Below are positions 1-10,781 of a stretch of DNA of 64,000 nucleotides, in pieces (position 1 is the first letter of the stretch; each line of letters opens with the position of its first letter). The notes beneath the pieces are model-generated. The model did no database searches. It was given only the letters and a program-made list of their open reading frames with translations, and was not told the DNA's origin. Origin of the DNA: Pelomonas sp047654805 (GTDB taxonomy: Bacteria > Pseudomonadota > Gammaproteobacteria > Burkholderiales > Burkholderiaceae_C); contig NZ_JASGIV010000001.1 of the NCBI RefSeq assembly GCF_047654805.1, positions 1,674,001 through 1,738,000 on the forward strand, in the 5' to 3' direction. Position numbers and translations under genes: made by a program.

Positions 1-110
1 GCCGGGTCAAGGCGCAGGTGAACTGAAAAGCCCTGCTCAGGCGGGACTGCCCATGGCCCGCTCGTATTGATCGATCAGCCTGCGAGCCCCATCTGTGAGG
101 CCCACTGCGT

Positions 111-782
111 TCAGTTGAAACCTTGCCCGCGGATCAGGCCCACCGCCAAGCCTTCAATGCTGAAGTGCTCGCTGCTCTCATTGACGACGATGGGCTCGAA
201 GTCGGGGTTCTCGGGCAGCAGTTGGATGCCCTCCGGGCCACGCTTGAAGCGCTTCACGGTGACTTCCTCGCCAACTCGGGCGACGACGATCTGGCCGTTG
301 CGCGCCTCGCTGGCGGACTGCACGGCGAGCAGGTCACCGTCGAGGATGCCGATGTCCTTCATGCTCATGCCCTTGACCTTGAGCAGGTAATCGGGCTTCT
401 TCGCGAACAGGCCCGGCTCGACGGTGTAGGTCTGCTCAACATGTTCCTGCGCGAGGATGGGTGCGCCCGCGGCGACACGGCCGATCAGTGGAAGCGTGAG
501 CTGCGCCAGGGCCGGGATGGGCAGGCTGAACTGGCGGGCGCGGTTGACGGCACTCAGTGTGTCGGACTTGAGGCGAATCCCCCGCGAGGTGCCACCGACG
601 AGCTCCAGCATGCCTTTGCGGGCCAGCGCCTGCAGATGCTCCTCTGCCGCGTTGGCGGACTTGAAACCCAGCTCAGCGGCGATCTCGGCGCGGGTCGGCG
701 GCGCGCCGGTGCTTTCGATCGCATTGCGGACCAGGTCGAAGATCTGCTGCTGGCGGGCGGTAAGCTTGGGTCGGTCTTGCAC
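111..782 (-). CDS. lexA: LexA repressor of the SOS response
   Basis: LexA represses DNA-damage genes and cleaves itself when RecA filaments form. The 223-residue protein has an N-terminal winged helix (about residues 1-70) and a C-terminal S24 peptidase domain. Visible catalytic features are the Ala105-Gly106 cleavage bond in VAAGAP, Ser140 in KGMSMKD and Lys177 in VTVKRF. The start is a GTG at 782, with AAGG seven bases upstream; the nearby ATG at 798 is out of frame. It is divergent from the asparaginase gene, and SOS-box-like dyads lie between them, consistent with autoregulation. Confidence 0.97.
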   Translation of the reverse strand: MQDRPKLTARQQQIFDLVRNAIESTGAPPTRAEIAAELGFKSANAAEEHLQALARKGMLELVGGTSRGIRLKSDTLSAVNRARQFSLPIPALAQLTLPLIGRVAAGAPILAQEHVEQTYTVEPGLFAKKPDYLLKVKGMSMKDIGILDGDLLAVQSASEARNGQIVVARVGEEVTVKRFKRGPEGIQLLPENPDFEPIVVNESSEHFSIEGLAVGLIRGQGFN

Positions 783-820
783 GGTCGGCCTTAATCATGG
801 GCTGGCAATTTGTCCAGCAG

Positions 821-836
821 CTGTATTTTCATCCAG
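821..836. promoter_or_regulatory. LexA (SOS) box upstream of lexA
   Basis: CTGTATTTTCATCCAG fits the CTGT-N8-ACAG LexA consensus with one change (CCAG). A second dyad, CTGG-N8-CCAG at 802-817, lies four bases away. Both sit just upstream of the lexA start, as expected for autorepression. LexA family members bind such dyads; binding here is inferred. Confidence 0.6.
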
Positions 837-848
837 GAAACCAGGAGA

Positions 849-1784
849 TTGCAAATTCCCGCCGATCTGATCGTCATTCTGGGCACCGGTGGCACCATTG
901 CCGGCACGGCCAAAACGGCCAGCGACGGTGTGGGCTACACGGCCGCGCAGCTGAGCGTCGAGGACTTGCTGGCTGCCGTGCCGGCGCTGGCTGGTCGGCG
1001 CCTGGAGGCGCACCAGGTCGCCCAGCTGGACAGCAAGGACATGGATTTCCTGACCTGGCAGCGCCTGGCAACGGCGGTGCATGCGCAGCTTGCGCGGCCC
1101 GAGGTGCGTGGCATCGTCATCACGCATGGCACGGACACGCTGGAGGAGACGGCCTACTTCCTGCATCGCGTGCTCGCACCGGCCAAGCCTGTCGTGCTGA
1201 CGGCGGCGATGCGGCCAGCCACCGCGCTTGCGCCGGATGGGCCGCAGAACCTGTTCGATGCAGTGCAGGTGGCAGCCGCGCCGGCTGCGGCGGGCGTGGT
1301 CGTCGCACTGGCGGGCCGGGTGCATGATGCGATCCAGGTGCGCAAGACGCACAGCTATCGCGTCGATGCTTTCGAGTCTGCAGATGGCGCCCTCGTGGCA
1401 CGCGTGGAAGAGGGCGCCGTGCGGCAGATCGGGTGCTGGCCTGGTGGCGAGGCGTTGGGCCTGGCTCGTGTTTCCCGCCCGGCCGAGCGCTGGCCGCGTG
1501 TGGAGATCGTAATGAACCATGTCGGTGCCAGCGGTGTCGTCGTGGATGCGTTGCGGGCCCTGGGTATCGACGGACTGGTCGCCGCAGGTACCGGCAATGG
1601 CACGCTGAGCGCCACGCTGGAGGCGGCGCTGCGGGAGGCGCACATGGCTGGCGTGAAGGTCTGGCGCAGCACGCGCTGCGACGCCGGGCCTGTCATGGAT
1701 CTGCCCGGCCTGTTGCCCGGCGCAGGTGCGCTGAGCCCGGTCAAGGCCAGGATCGAGTTGATCCTGGCCCTGCTGGCCGGCTGA
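849..1784 (+). CDS. L-asparaginase (asparaginase/glutaminase family)
   Basis: Hydrolyses asparagine to aspartate and ammonia. The protein is about 311 residues. It shows both conserved threonine motifs: ILGTGGTIAG near the N-terminus (Thr16) and THGTDTLEET (Thr95, Asp96). The downstream Lys motif VRKTHSYRVDAF is also present. No signal peptide is seen, so a cytoplasmic enzyme is likely. The start is uncertain. A TTG at 810 is in frame but lies inside the LexA-box region, so the TTG at 849 is preferred, although AGGAGA directly abuts it; ATT at 855 would be better spaced. The gene is divergent from lexA. Confidence 0.88.
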   Translation: MQIPADLIVILGTGGTIAGTAKTASDGVGYTAAQLSVEDLLAAVPALAGRRLEAHQVAQLDSKDMDFLTWQRLATAVHAQLARPEVRGIVITHGTDTLEETAYFLHRVLAPAKPVVLTAAMRPATALAPDGPQNLFDAVQVAAAPAAAGVVVALAGRVHDAIQVRKTHSYRVDAFESADGALVARVEEGAVRQIGCWPGGEALGLARVSRPAERWPRVEIVMNHVGASGVVVDALRALGIDGLVAAGTGNGTLSATLEAALREAHMAGVKVWRSTRCDAGPVMDLPGLLPGAGALSPVKARIELILALLAG

Positions 1785-1797
1785 GCCGGCCCGGCCA

Positions 1798-2232
1798 TCA
1801 GACGATGGTCAGCGAGACGTCCACGTTGCCGCGCGTGGCGTTCGAGTAGGGGCAGACCTCGTGGGCCGTCTTGACCAGCGCTTCAAGCTGGGCGCGGTCC
1901 ATGCCGGGTACCGAGATCTTCATGTCGACCTGGATGCCGAAGGCACCGGGCTTGTTGGCGTGCGGGCCGATGGCGACGTCGCTGGTGATGGACACCTCGG
2001 CGGGCAGGGCGATCTTCTGCTTGCCGGCGACGGCCTTCATGGCGCCGATGAAGCATGCGGAATAGCCGGCCGCGAACAACTGCTCGGGGTTCGTGCCCGG
2101 TCCGCCTGCGCCGCCCAGTTCCTTGGGCGTGGACAGTGTCAGGTCCAGCACGCCGTCGGACGACTTTGCGGTGCCGGCGCGGCCGCCGGTGGCAGTGGCG
2201 GTGGCGGTATAGAGGGCTTTCTCGATGGCCAT
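1798..2232 (-). CDS. ohr: Organic hydroperoxide resistance protein Ohr
   Basis: Ohr is a thiol peroxidase that reduces organic and fatty-acid hydroperoxides in the cytoplasm. The 144-residue protein has the usual family length. It carries the two redox cysteines, Cys60 in GYSACF and Cys127 in HEVCPYS, plus Arg18 and Glu50, which belong to the active-site network in this OsmC/Ohr family. It lies 40 bases downstream of ohrR on the same strand, so the two probably form an ohrR-ohr operon induced by organic peroxides. Confidence 0.96.
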   Translation of the reverse strand: MAIEKALYTATATATGGRAGTAKSSDGVLDLTLSTPKELGGAGGPGTNPEQLFAAGYSACFIGAMKAVAGKQKIALPAEVSITSDVAIGPHANKPGAFGIQVDMKISVPGMDRAQLEALVKTAHEVCPYSNATRGNVDVSLTIV

Positions 2233-2272
2233 GGTGGGCTCCTTTGCGTGATGCGCGGTGGTTGGGAAGGGG

Positions 2273-2770
2273 TCAGGCAGCCGCGTCGGCCGCCCGGTTG
2301 AGTTGCTGGCGCAACTGGTGCAGTCGCTGCGTCAGCGCGATGACCTCGTCCAGCTCGCAGGCGCTGGCGCAGGCGAGTTGGCCGGGAATGTCCAGGGCCG
2401 GCTCGCGCAGCTTGCGACCCCGGGGCGTGAGAAAGATGTCGACGCGGCGTTCGTCGTCGCTGGCACGGCGGCGCTCGATATGGCCGAGCGCTTCCAGGCG
2501 CTTGAGCAGTGGAGTCAGCGTGCCCGAGTCCAGCGACAGGCGCTGGCCCAACTGCCCAACACTCAAGCTGTGGCCCAGCCCCTCTACCTCCCACAGCACC
2601 AGCATGACGAGGTATTGCGGATAGGTCAGTCCCAGCGGCGCGAGCAGCGGCTTGTAGATCCGGGTCATGGCCAGCGAACTGCTGTACAGGGCAAAGCACA
2701 GCTGGCGGTCCAGCTGCAGCCATTCCTCGCGGGAATCGGCGGCCGGGGTTGGGGTCTTGCTGCGTGCCAT
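2273..2770 (-). CDS. ohrR: MarR-family organic peroxide sensor OhrR
   Basis: A 165-residue MarR-type repressor with a central winged helix (about residues 45-115). The N-terminal Cys25 in DRQLCFALYS matches the reactive cysteine of OhrR, whose oxidation by organic peroxides releases DNA. Two more cysteines at 134 and 138 (CASAC) suggest a two-Cys mechanism that forms a disulfide. The ATG at 2770 is chosen because homology begins there. A 13-bp dyad lies just upstream at 2788-2800. The gene precedes ohr and is divergent from the DUF1304 gene. Confidence 0.93.
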   Translation of the reverse strand: MARSKTPTPAADSREEWLQLDRQLCFALYSSSLAMTRIYKPLLAPLGLTYPQYLVMLVLWEVEGLGHSLSVGQLGQRLSLDSGTLTPLLKRLEALGHIERRRASDDERRVDIFLTPRGRKLREPALDIPGQLACASACELDEVIALTQRLHQLRQQLNRAADAAA

Positions 2771-2787
2771 GGGTATAAATGTAGTTG

Positions 2788-2800
2788 GCAATTTAATTGC
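2788..2800. promoter_or_regulatory. Candidate OhrR operator
   Basis: GCAATTTAATTGC has perfect 6-bp arms around one central base, in an A/T-rich patch between ohrR and the divergent DUF1304 gene. Known OhrR operators are A/T-rich dyads of the TACAATT-AATTGTA kind, so the match in style and position is good. It could control both directions. Binding is inferred. Confidence 0.6.
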
Positions 2801-2890
2801 ACACAACGTAAATGGTCTTTTGGGCGACACGGGACGGTAGGGCGATCTGAGAGGATTCGCCACCCCGAACATGCAATGAGGAGTGAGACG

Positions 2891-3249
2891 ATGCAAATCC
2901 TGGCCGTCGTGCTGGCCGCGCTGGTGGCGGTGCTGCACCTGTACTTCCTGGTCCTGGAGATGTTCTTCTGGACGAAGCCGCTGGGCCGCAAGGCCTTCGG
3001 GCTGAAGGCCGATTTCGCAGAGCAGACCCGGGCGTTGGCCGCCAACCAGGGCCTCTACAACGGCTTCCTGGCAGCCGGCCTCGTGTGGGGGTTGATGCAG
3101 GGCGCTGCTGGGGCGGGCAAGCCCTGGCTGGTGTTCTTCCTGGGCTGCGTCATCGTGGCCGGCGTGTTCGGCGCGGCCACGGCATCCAGGAAGATCCTGT
3201 TCGTTCAGGCGCTGCCGGGCGCGCTGGCGCTGGCGGCGCTGCTCGCCGT

Positions 3250-3253
<4 letters not shown>
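2891..3253 (+). CDS. DUF1304 family integral membrane protein
   Basis: A 120-residue protein with about four hydrophobic segments. The first covers roughly residues 1-25, with a MQILAVVLAALVAVLHLYF start; the last ends in an alanine/leucine-rich tail. The EMFFW and ASRKI stretches are typical of DUF1304 proteins, which have no established function. The ATG at 2891 is preferred because GAGGAG lies seven bases upstream; an in-frame ATG at 2876 has no such site. It is divergent from ohrR across the candidate OhrR operator, so it may belong to the peroxide regulon. Its stop codon overlaps that of the converging yheS gene. Confidence 0.85.
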
Positions 3254-5204
<1,951 letters not shown>

Positions 5205-5208
<4 letters not shown>

Positions 5209-6065
5209 AGCAGGTTTTCTTTAGTCACCAGCAGCACCTGATCGGCGCCTGATGAGGTTTCCATCCACACGACTTCGAGCTGAGGGAATGCGGTTTCGAA
5301 GTGCTCGCGCTCGTTGCCGATCTCCAGCACCAGCACGCCGTCGTCGTTCAATGCGGCAGGCGCGGCGCGCAGCAGCTCGCGAACGAAGTCCATGCCGTCG
5401 CTGCCACCGGCCAGCGCCAGCGCGGGCTCGGCGCGGTACTCGGCGGGGAGGGCGGCCATGCTGGCGCTGTTCACATAGGGCGGGTTGCAGAGGATCAGGT
5501 CGTAAGGCCCGAGGGCGCCGGCCAGGCCATCGCCCTGCAGCAGGCGGATGCGCGAAGACAGGTTGTGGCGGGCGACATTCAGCTTGGCAACTTCCAAGGC
5601 GTCGGCGCTGAGATCCAGCGCATCGACCTCGACCTCCGGCCAGGCCATGGCGGCCAGCACGGCCAGGCTGCCGTTGCCAGTGCAGAGGTCCAGCACACGG
5701 CGGCTTGCCGGGTTGAGCCAGGGGTCGATGCTGGCGTCTGCGATCAGCTCCGCGATGAAGCTGCGTGGCACGATGGCACGCTCGTCGATGGTGAAGGGGA
5801 TGCCCTGCAGCCAAGCCTCGCCGGTCAGGTAGGCGGCCGGCTTGCGGGTGGCGATGCGCTCGTCGATAAGGGCTGCGATGGACGTGACCTCAGCCTCGGT
5901 CAGCTCGCGTTCCTCGTGCTCATCGAGCGCATCCAGCGGCAGGGCCAGGCGCCAAAGCGCCAGCCACATGGCTTCGTCGAACGCGTTGGTCGTGCCATGG
6001 CCAAAAAACAAGCCCGCCTGGGCGAGGCGGGCGGCTTGGGATTCGATGCAGTCAATCAGCTTCAA
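5205..6065 (-). CDS. prmB: Ribosomal protein L3 N5-glutamine methyltransferase PrmB
   Basis: PrmB uses S-adenosylmethionine to methylate a glutamine of ribosomal protein L3. The 286-residue protein shows the PrmB-type VPRSFIAELI segment (99-108), the SAM-binding DLCTGNG loop (126-132) and the catalytic NPPY motif (194-197). Homology starts at a TTG at 6065, which overlaps the pilU stop codon, so I place the start there although TTG is weak. The 3' end overlaps yheS, giving a pilU-prmB-yheS coupled string. PrmC/HemK is related, but the VPRS signature favours PrmB. Confidence 0.92.
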
Positions 6066-7225
6066 GTGCCACGGACGTCCAGGGTGATTTCGGTGAAGCT
6101 GGCCTCGTCGGGGGCCTTCTCCTCCTTGCGTGGCGTGTTCGTGAGGCGCGCGCCGGGCGCCTCGTTCTGCAGCCGCCACAGCAGGTTGGTGGGCGAGTCG
6201 GCGAAGGCCAGGCCTTCCTCCCGGGTGATGGTGCCATCGCTGATGAGCTTGGCAAAATGCTCTTCGTAGGTCTGCGAGCCCTCGGCGATGGATTTCTCCA
6301 TCGCCTCCTTCACGCCGGCGAAGTCACCCTGCTCGATCAGTTCGGCGGTGAGCTTGGTGTTCAGCAGGATCTCGATGACGGGCACCCGGCCGCCTGCCGT
6401 GGCGCGCACCAGGCGCTGCGACACGATGGCCTTGAGGCCGGCCGCCAGGTCGTTCAGCAGCGCCGGGCGGGACTCCGGCGTGTAGAACGACAGGATGCGG
6501 TTCAGCGCGTGGTAGGTGTTGTTGCCATGCAGCGTGGCCAGCACCAGATGGCCGGACAGCGCATAGCTGATGGCCGCGGTCATCGTCTCGCGGTCGCGGA
6601 TCTCGCCGATCAGGATGCAGTCGGGCGCCTGGCGCAGCGCGTTCTTCAGCGCGATCTGCAGCGAGGCCGTGTCGCGGCCGATCTCCCGCTGGTTGACGAC
6701 CGAGCGCTTGTTGCTGAACAGGTACTCGATCGGGTCCTCGATGGTGAGGATGTGCCCGGTCATGGTCTGGTTGCGCATCTCCAGCATGGATGCAAGCGTG
6801 GTGCTCTTGCCGGTGCCGGTGGCTCCCACCATCAGGATGAGGCCGCGCTTTTCCTTGATCATCGTGCCCAGCACGGGCGGCAGGTTCAGGGACTCGAGCG
6901 TGGGGATCTCATGCGGGATGTGGCGGAAGACGCCGGCGATCGTGCCGCGTTGCCGAAAGCCCGACAGCCGGAAGCTGCCTACGCCGCGTACGCCCACCGC
7001 CATGTTCAGCTCACCGCTGTTGTCCAGCTCGGCCAGCGAGCCAGGGTCGATGACCTCGGCGATGAGCTGGCGCGGCTGGGGCGGCGTCAGGAGCTGGTCC
7101 GACAGCTGCACGGTCTGGCCATTGATGCGGATCAGCACCGGCATGTTGGCCGACAGATAGCAGTCCGAAGCACCCTTGTCGGCCATCAGCCGCAGGATGC
7201 GCTCCATGTTGCCGCCGCCGCTCAT
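6062..7225 (-). CDS. pilU: Type IV pilus retraction ATPase PilU
   Basis: A hexameric motor ATPase of the PilT/PilU group that helps disassemble type IV pili at the inner membrane. The 387-residue protein has an N-terminal PAS-like domain, Walker A GATGTGKSTT (134-143), a Walker B region ILIGEIRD (204-211) and a His-box stretch LVLATLHGNNTYH. The roughly 40-residue C-terminal tail beyond the ATPase core points to PilU rather than PilT. No pilT gene lies next to it in this window. An in-frame ATG at 7207 (MERILRLM) is an alternative start. Confidence 0.92.
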   Translation of the reverse strand: MSGGGNMERILRLMADKGASDCYLSANMPVLIRINGQTVQLSDQLLTPPQPRQLIAEVIDPGSLAELDNSGELNMAVGVRGVGSFRLSGFRQRGTIAGVFRHIPHEIPTLESLNLPPVLGTMIKEKRGLILMVGATGTGKSTTLASMLEMRNQTMTGHILTIEDPIEYLFSNKRSVVNQREIGRDTASLQIALKNALRQAPDCILIGEIRDRETMTAAISYALSGHLVLATLHGNNTYHALNRILSFYTPESRPALLNDLAAGLKAIVSQRLVRATAGGRVPVIEILLNTKLTAELIEQGDFAGVKEAMEKSIAEGSQTYEEHFAKLISDGTITREEGLAFADSPTNLLWRLQNEAPGARLTNTPRKEEKAPDEASFTEITLDVRGT

Positions 7226-7227
7226 GG

Positions 7228-8052
7228 TCAGGCGCGCAGCAGTTCGTTGATGCTGGTCTTGGAGCGCGTCTGCGCGTCCACCCGCTTGACGATGATGGCC
7301 GCATACAGCGAGTAGCGGCCGCCGTCCTTGGGCAGCGAGCCCGAGATGACAACTGAGCCTGCCGGGATGCGGCCGTAGCTGACTGTGTCGGTGGCACGGT
7401 CGTAGATCGGCGTGCTCTGGCCGATGTAGACACCCATGGAGATGACCGAGTTCTCCTCGACGATGACGCCCTCGACGACCTCGGAGCGGGCGCCGATGAA
7501 GCAGTTGTCCTCGATGATGGTCGGGTTGGCCTGCAGCGGCTCAAGCACGCCGCCGATGCCCACGCCGCCGGAGAGATGCACGTTCTTGCCGATCTGGGCG
7601 CAGGAGCCGACGGTGGCCCAGGTGTCGACCATGGCACCTTCGTCCACATAGGCGCCGATGTTCACGTAGGAGGGCATCAGCACGACGTTCTTGGCCTGGA
7701 AGCTGCCGCGGCGCGCGACGGCTGGAGGCACGACGCGAACACCCGTGGCGCGAAGCTGCTCGTCCGTCATGCCGGAGAACTTGGTCGGCACCTTGTCGAA
7801 GAAGGTCAGTTCCTTGTCGCCCATGATGCGGTTGTCATTCAGGCGGAAGGACAGCAGCACGGCCTTCTTGATCCACTGGTGCACGGTCCACTGGCCCACG
7901 CCCTCACGGGTGGCCACGCGCAGCCGGCCTGCGTCCAGCTCGGCGATGACGTGGTCAACGGCCTGACGCACTTCTGGCGCGTTGACGGGGTCCAGGGAGG
8001 CGCGGTTGTCCCAGGCGAGGTCGATCAGGCTTTGCAGTTCAGCGGTGTTCAT
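7228..8052 (-). CDS. dapD: 2,3,4,5-tetrahydropyridine-2,6-dicarboxylate N-succinyltransferase
   Basis: DapD transfers succinyl from succinyl-CoA to tetrahydrodipicolinate, a step of the succinylase route to meso-diaminopimelate and lysine. The 274 residues match the family's usual length. The N-terminal helical domain includes WTVHQWIKKAVLLSF. It is followed by a left-handed beta helix of hexapeptide repeats (about residues 100-230) with VVPPAVARRGSF and GVGIGGVLEP. The ATG at 8052 fits the family start; a longer frame upstream overlaps dapC and is not used. dapC lies 10 bases upstream, so the two pathway genes are probably co-transcribed. Confidence 0.97.
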   Translation of the reverse strand: MNTAELQSLIDLAWDNRASLDPVNAPEVRQAVDHVIAELDAGRLRVATREGVGQWTVHQWIKKAVLLSFRLNDNRIMGDKELTFFDKVPTKFSGMTDEQLRATGVRVVPPAVARRGSFQAKNVVLMPSYVNIGAYVDEGAMVDTWATVGSCAQIGKNVHLSGGVGIGGVLEPLQANPTIIEDNCFIGARSEVVEGVIVEENSVISMGVYIGQSTPIYDRATDTVSYGRIPAGSVVISGSLPKDGGRYSLYAAIIVKRVDAQTRSKTSINELLRA

Positions 8053-8062
8053 GGGCGGCGGG

Positions 8063-9265
8063 TCAGCGGGATTGCGTGAAGGAGACGATGCGGCGGGCGG
8101 CATCCAGGCACTCGGCCTCGTCGGCCACCAGGGCCAGGCGGATGCGCCCGGCGCCGGGGTTGTTGCCATGGGCTTCGCGGGCCAGCAGGCTGCCCGGCAG
8201 GACAGTCAGATTGTATTGAGCGAGAAGGCCTTGGGCGAAGGCCACGTCGTTACCGCCTGGAACAGCGGCCCAAAGATAGAAGCCGGCGTCCGGCAAGGCC
8301 ACGTCCAGCACCGACGCCAGCAGCGGCGTGACCTCGGCGAACTTGTGCCGGTAGCGAGCCCGGTTCTCGATGACGTGGGCTTCGTCGCCCCAGGCCGCGA
8401 TGCTGGCCGCCTGCACGATGGGGCTCATGGCGCTGCCGTGGTAGGTTCGGTAGAGCAGGAACTTCTTCAGCAGCGCCGCGTCGCCTGCCACGAAGCCCGA
8501 GCGCAGGCCGGGGACGTTGGAGCGCTTGGACAGCGATGTGAATGCAATCAGGTTGCGGAAGTCGCTGCGGCCCAGCCTGGCGGCAGCCTCCAGGCCGCCC
8601 AGTGGCGCCTCGTCCCGGAAATAGATCTCCGAATAGCACTCGTCCGACGCGATGACGAAGCCGTGGCGGTCGCTGAGTTCGAACAGCGCCTGCCATTCCG
8701 ACAGCGGCATCACCGCGCCGCTGGGGTTGCCGGGCGAGCAGACATAGAGCAGCTGGGTGCGTGCCCAGGTGGCATCGTCGATCTGGCGCCAGTCGACGGC
8801 GAAGTTGCGCGCCGGGTCGGAGTTCGCGAACGCGACCTCGGCGCCGGCCAGCAGCGCCGCGCCTTCGTAGATTTGATAGAAGGGGTTGGGGCAGACGACC
8901 GTGGCCCCGGGGCGGCCGGCATCGACCACTGTCTGGGCGATGGCGAACAGCGCCTCGCGCGAGCCGTTGACCGGCAGCACCTGCGTGGCCGGGTCCAGTG
9001 CCAGGCCGTAGCGGCGTGTGATCCAGCCGGCGATGGCCTCGCGCAGCGCCGGCGTGCCGGCCGTGGCCGGGTAGGCCGCAAGGCTTTTCATCGCGCCGTT
9101 GATAGCGTCGGCGATGAGTGCCGGCGCGGCATGGCGTGGCTCGCCGATGCCCAGCGAGATTGGGGCCAGGTCTGGGTTCGGCGTGATGCCGGCCGTCAGC
9201 TCGCGCAGCCGCTCGAAGGGGTAGGGATGCAGCCGGGCCAGGCGCGGATTGGTCGAAAAACTCAT
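8063..9265 (-). CDS. dapC: Succinyldiaminopimelate transaminase DapC
   Basis: A PLP-dependent class I/II aminotransferase that converts N-succinyl-2-amino-6-ketopimelate to N-succinyl-LL-diaminopimelate, directly after DapD. The 400-residue protein has the YPATAGTPALREAIAGW segment, NGSREALF, the SPGNPSGAV loop, DECYSEIYF and the PLP lysine in FTSLSKRSN. Homology begins at MSFSTNPRL, so the ATG at 9265 is chosen. Position next to dapD supports the pathway assignment over a generic aspartate aminotransferase. Confidence 0.93.
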   Translation of the reverse strand: MSFSTNPRLARLHPYPFERLRELTAGITPNPDLAPISLGIGEPRHAAPALIADAINGAMKSLAAYPATAGTPALREAIAGWITRRYGLALDPATQVLPVNGSREALFAIAQTVVDAGRPGATVVCPNPFYQIYEGAALLAGAEVAFANSDPARNFAVDWRQIDDATWARTQLLYVCSPGNPSGAVMPLSEWQALFELSDRHGFVIASDECYSEIYFRDEAPLGGLEAAARLGRSDFRNLIAFTSLSKRSNVPGLRSGFVAGDAALLKKFLLYRTYHGSAMSPIVQAASIAAWGDEAHVIENRARYRHKFAEVTPLLASVLDVALPDAGFYLWAAVPGGNDVAFAQGLLAQYNLTVLPGSLLAREAHGNNPGAGRIRLALVADEAECLDAARRIVSFTQSR

Positions 9266-9332
9266 GCGGAGATGATAGGGCGCGGCCTGCCGCGCCGGCC
9301 TGCCGTCCGGGTTCACGAACCGTGAAGCTCGC

Positions 9333-10781
9333 CTAACCGGCCGGCTCACGCACCACGGTGACGGTGCAGTCCGACTCGGCCACTACCTGGCCCGATACGC
9401 TGCCCAGGTAGCGTCGCAGCGCCGACGCGCCGCGTGCGCCCATGACGATGTGATCCACGCCGTTGCGGTGGGCAAAGTCGATGATGGCGCCTGCCGCGTC
9501 GGGTGCTTCCAGGACGTGGAAGGTCAGCCGGCCGTCCTCCAGGTTCAGCGCCTTGCTGATGGGACGCGCCCAGTGCTTGAGTGCGATGAGCTGCTTCACA
9601 TGCAGGCTCTGGCCATGCTTGTCGGTCAGCTCATCGATACCGATGCGGTTCACACGCATGATGCTCACGCAGGCCAGGCGGGCGCCGGCTTCGGTCTGCA
9701 CGATGCGTCGCACGGTCTCACAGAGTTGGGCAAGGAGCTCGGGCGTGGCGTTGTCCACGTCCACGGCTGCCATGACGATGGGACTGCGCGCCAGTTGCTG
9801 GCCGGCGGGCGCCGGGGGCGCGGGCTCTGCGCCCAACGCGAAGAACCAGCGCTTGAGCCGACGCATTGCGCCGCTGACCTGGAGCTTCTCGGCACGACCG
9901 GTGAGCGCCACGCCGCCCGGTTCGCGCAGATCCAGCGCCAACTGCGCGGCGCTCTGGTAGCGACGCTCGGCCTTGACTTCCAGGCAGCGCAGGATGACTT
10001 CCTGCAGCCAAGCAGGCAGCTCCGGCCGGATGGCGCGCGGCGGCACGGGCTCGACGAACAAGCGGCGGCGCAGGCCGCGGACCGAGTTGGGCTGGCCGAA
10101 CGGCCGCTCTCCGGTGCTCAGGTGATAGAGCATGACGCCCAACGCGAACAGGTCGCTGCGCGGGTCGTTGCGCACGAACTGCACCTGCTCCGGGCTCATG
10201 TAGGGCCCGGTGCCCATGGGCAGCGTGAACTCCTCCTCCAGCAGGTCGGGCAGCAGCTCGTGGCGGCTGAGGCCGAAGTCGACGAGCACGGCCGTGCCGT
10301 CGGGGCGGAACATGATGTTGCTGGGCTTGATGTCCAGGTGCACCACGTGTTGGCGGTGCAGCGCCGCGAGCGCCGTGGCCACGCGGGCGCCGATGTCGGC
10401 CACCTCTTCGGGCGGAAGCGGCGCGTCGTCCAGGCGCGGGCGAAGCGTTTCGCCGGGGATGCGCTCCATGACGATGAAGGCCTGGCGCGTCCAGTCCCCG
10501 CGGGCGACGAAGCGCGGCACATGCGGGCCGCTGAGCTGCGGCATCAGCATCTGCTCGACCTCGAAGCCGACGATGGTGGCCGGGTCCTCGCCGCCCTTGA
10601 TGCGCGGCACCTTCATCAGAAGCTCGAAGCCGTCGTCCTGGCCGTCCTCCCGGCTGACGCGCCACAGGTTGGCCATGCCCCCCTGGTGCAGCCTTTCCTC
10701 CAGCCGGAAGCCATCCAGCACCCGGCCGGCTTCCAGCGGGGCGGGTGGGGCAGAAGTGGCGGGCTGTGTCGTCGTCATCAT
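9333..10781 (-). CDS. Serine/threonine protein kinase fused to a universal stress protein domain
   Basis: A 482-residue soluble protein. The N-terminal two thirds is a Hanks-type kinase with a glycine loop (HQGGMANLW), a likely ATP-binding Lys in LLMKVPRI, the catalytic loop HLDIKPSNIMF (HLD replaces HRD), DFGLSR and the activation-segment MSPEQ. A linker near residue 310 leads to a C-terminal UspA-like domain. That domain ends in VMGARGASALRRYLGSVSGQ, the G-rich nucleotide-binding pattern of universal stress proteins. There is no transmembrane segment. The ATG at 10781 overlaps the stop of the metallophosphatase gene, so the two are translationally coupled. Confidence 0.92.
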   Translation of the reverse strand: MMTTTQPATSAPPAPLEAGRVLDGFRLEERLHQGGMANLWRVSREDGQDDGFELLMKVPRIKGGEDPATIVGFEVEQMLMPQLSGPHVPRFVARGDWTRQAFIVMERIPGETLRPRLDDAPLPPEEVADIGARVATALAALHRQHVVHLDIKPSNIMFRPDGTAVLVDFGLSRHELLPDLLEEEFTLPMGTGPYMSPEQVQFVRNDPRSDLFALGVMLYHLSTGERPFGQPNSVRGLRRRLFVEPVPPRAIRPELPAWLQEVILRCLEVKAERRYQSAAQLALDLREPGGVALTGRAEKLQVSGAMRRLKRWFFALGAEPAPPAPAGQQLARSPIVMAAVDVDNATPELLAQLCETVRRIVQTEAGARLACVSIMRVNRIGIDELTDKHGQSLHVKQLIALKHWARPISKALNLEDGRLTFHVLEAPDAAGAIIDFAHRNGVDHIVMGARGASALRRYLGSVSGQVVAESDCTVTVVREPAG

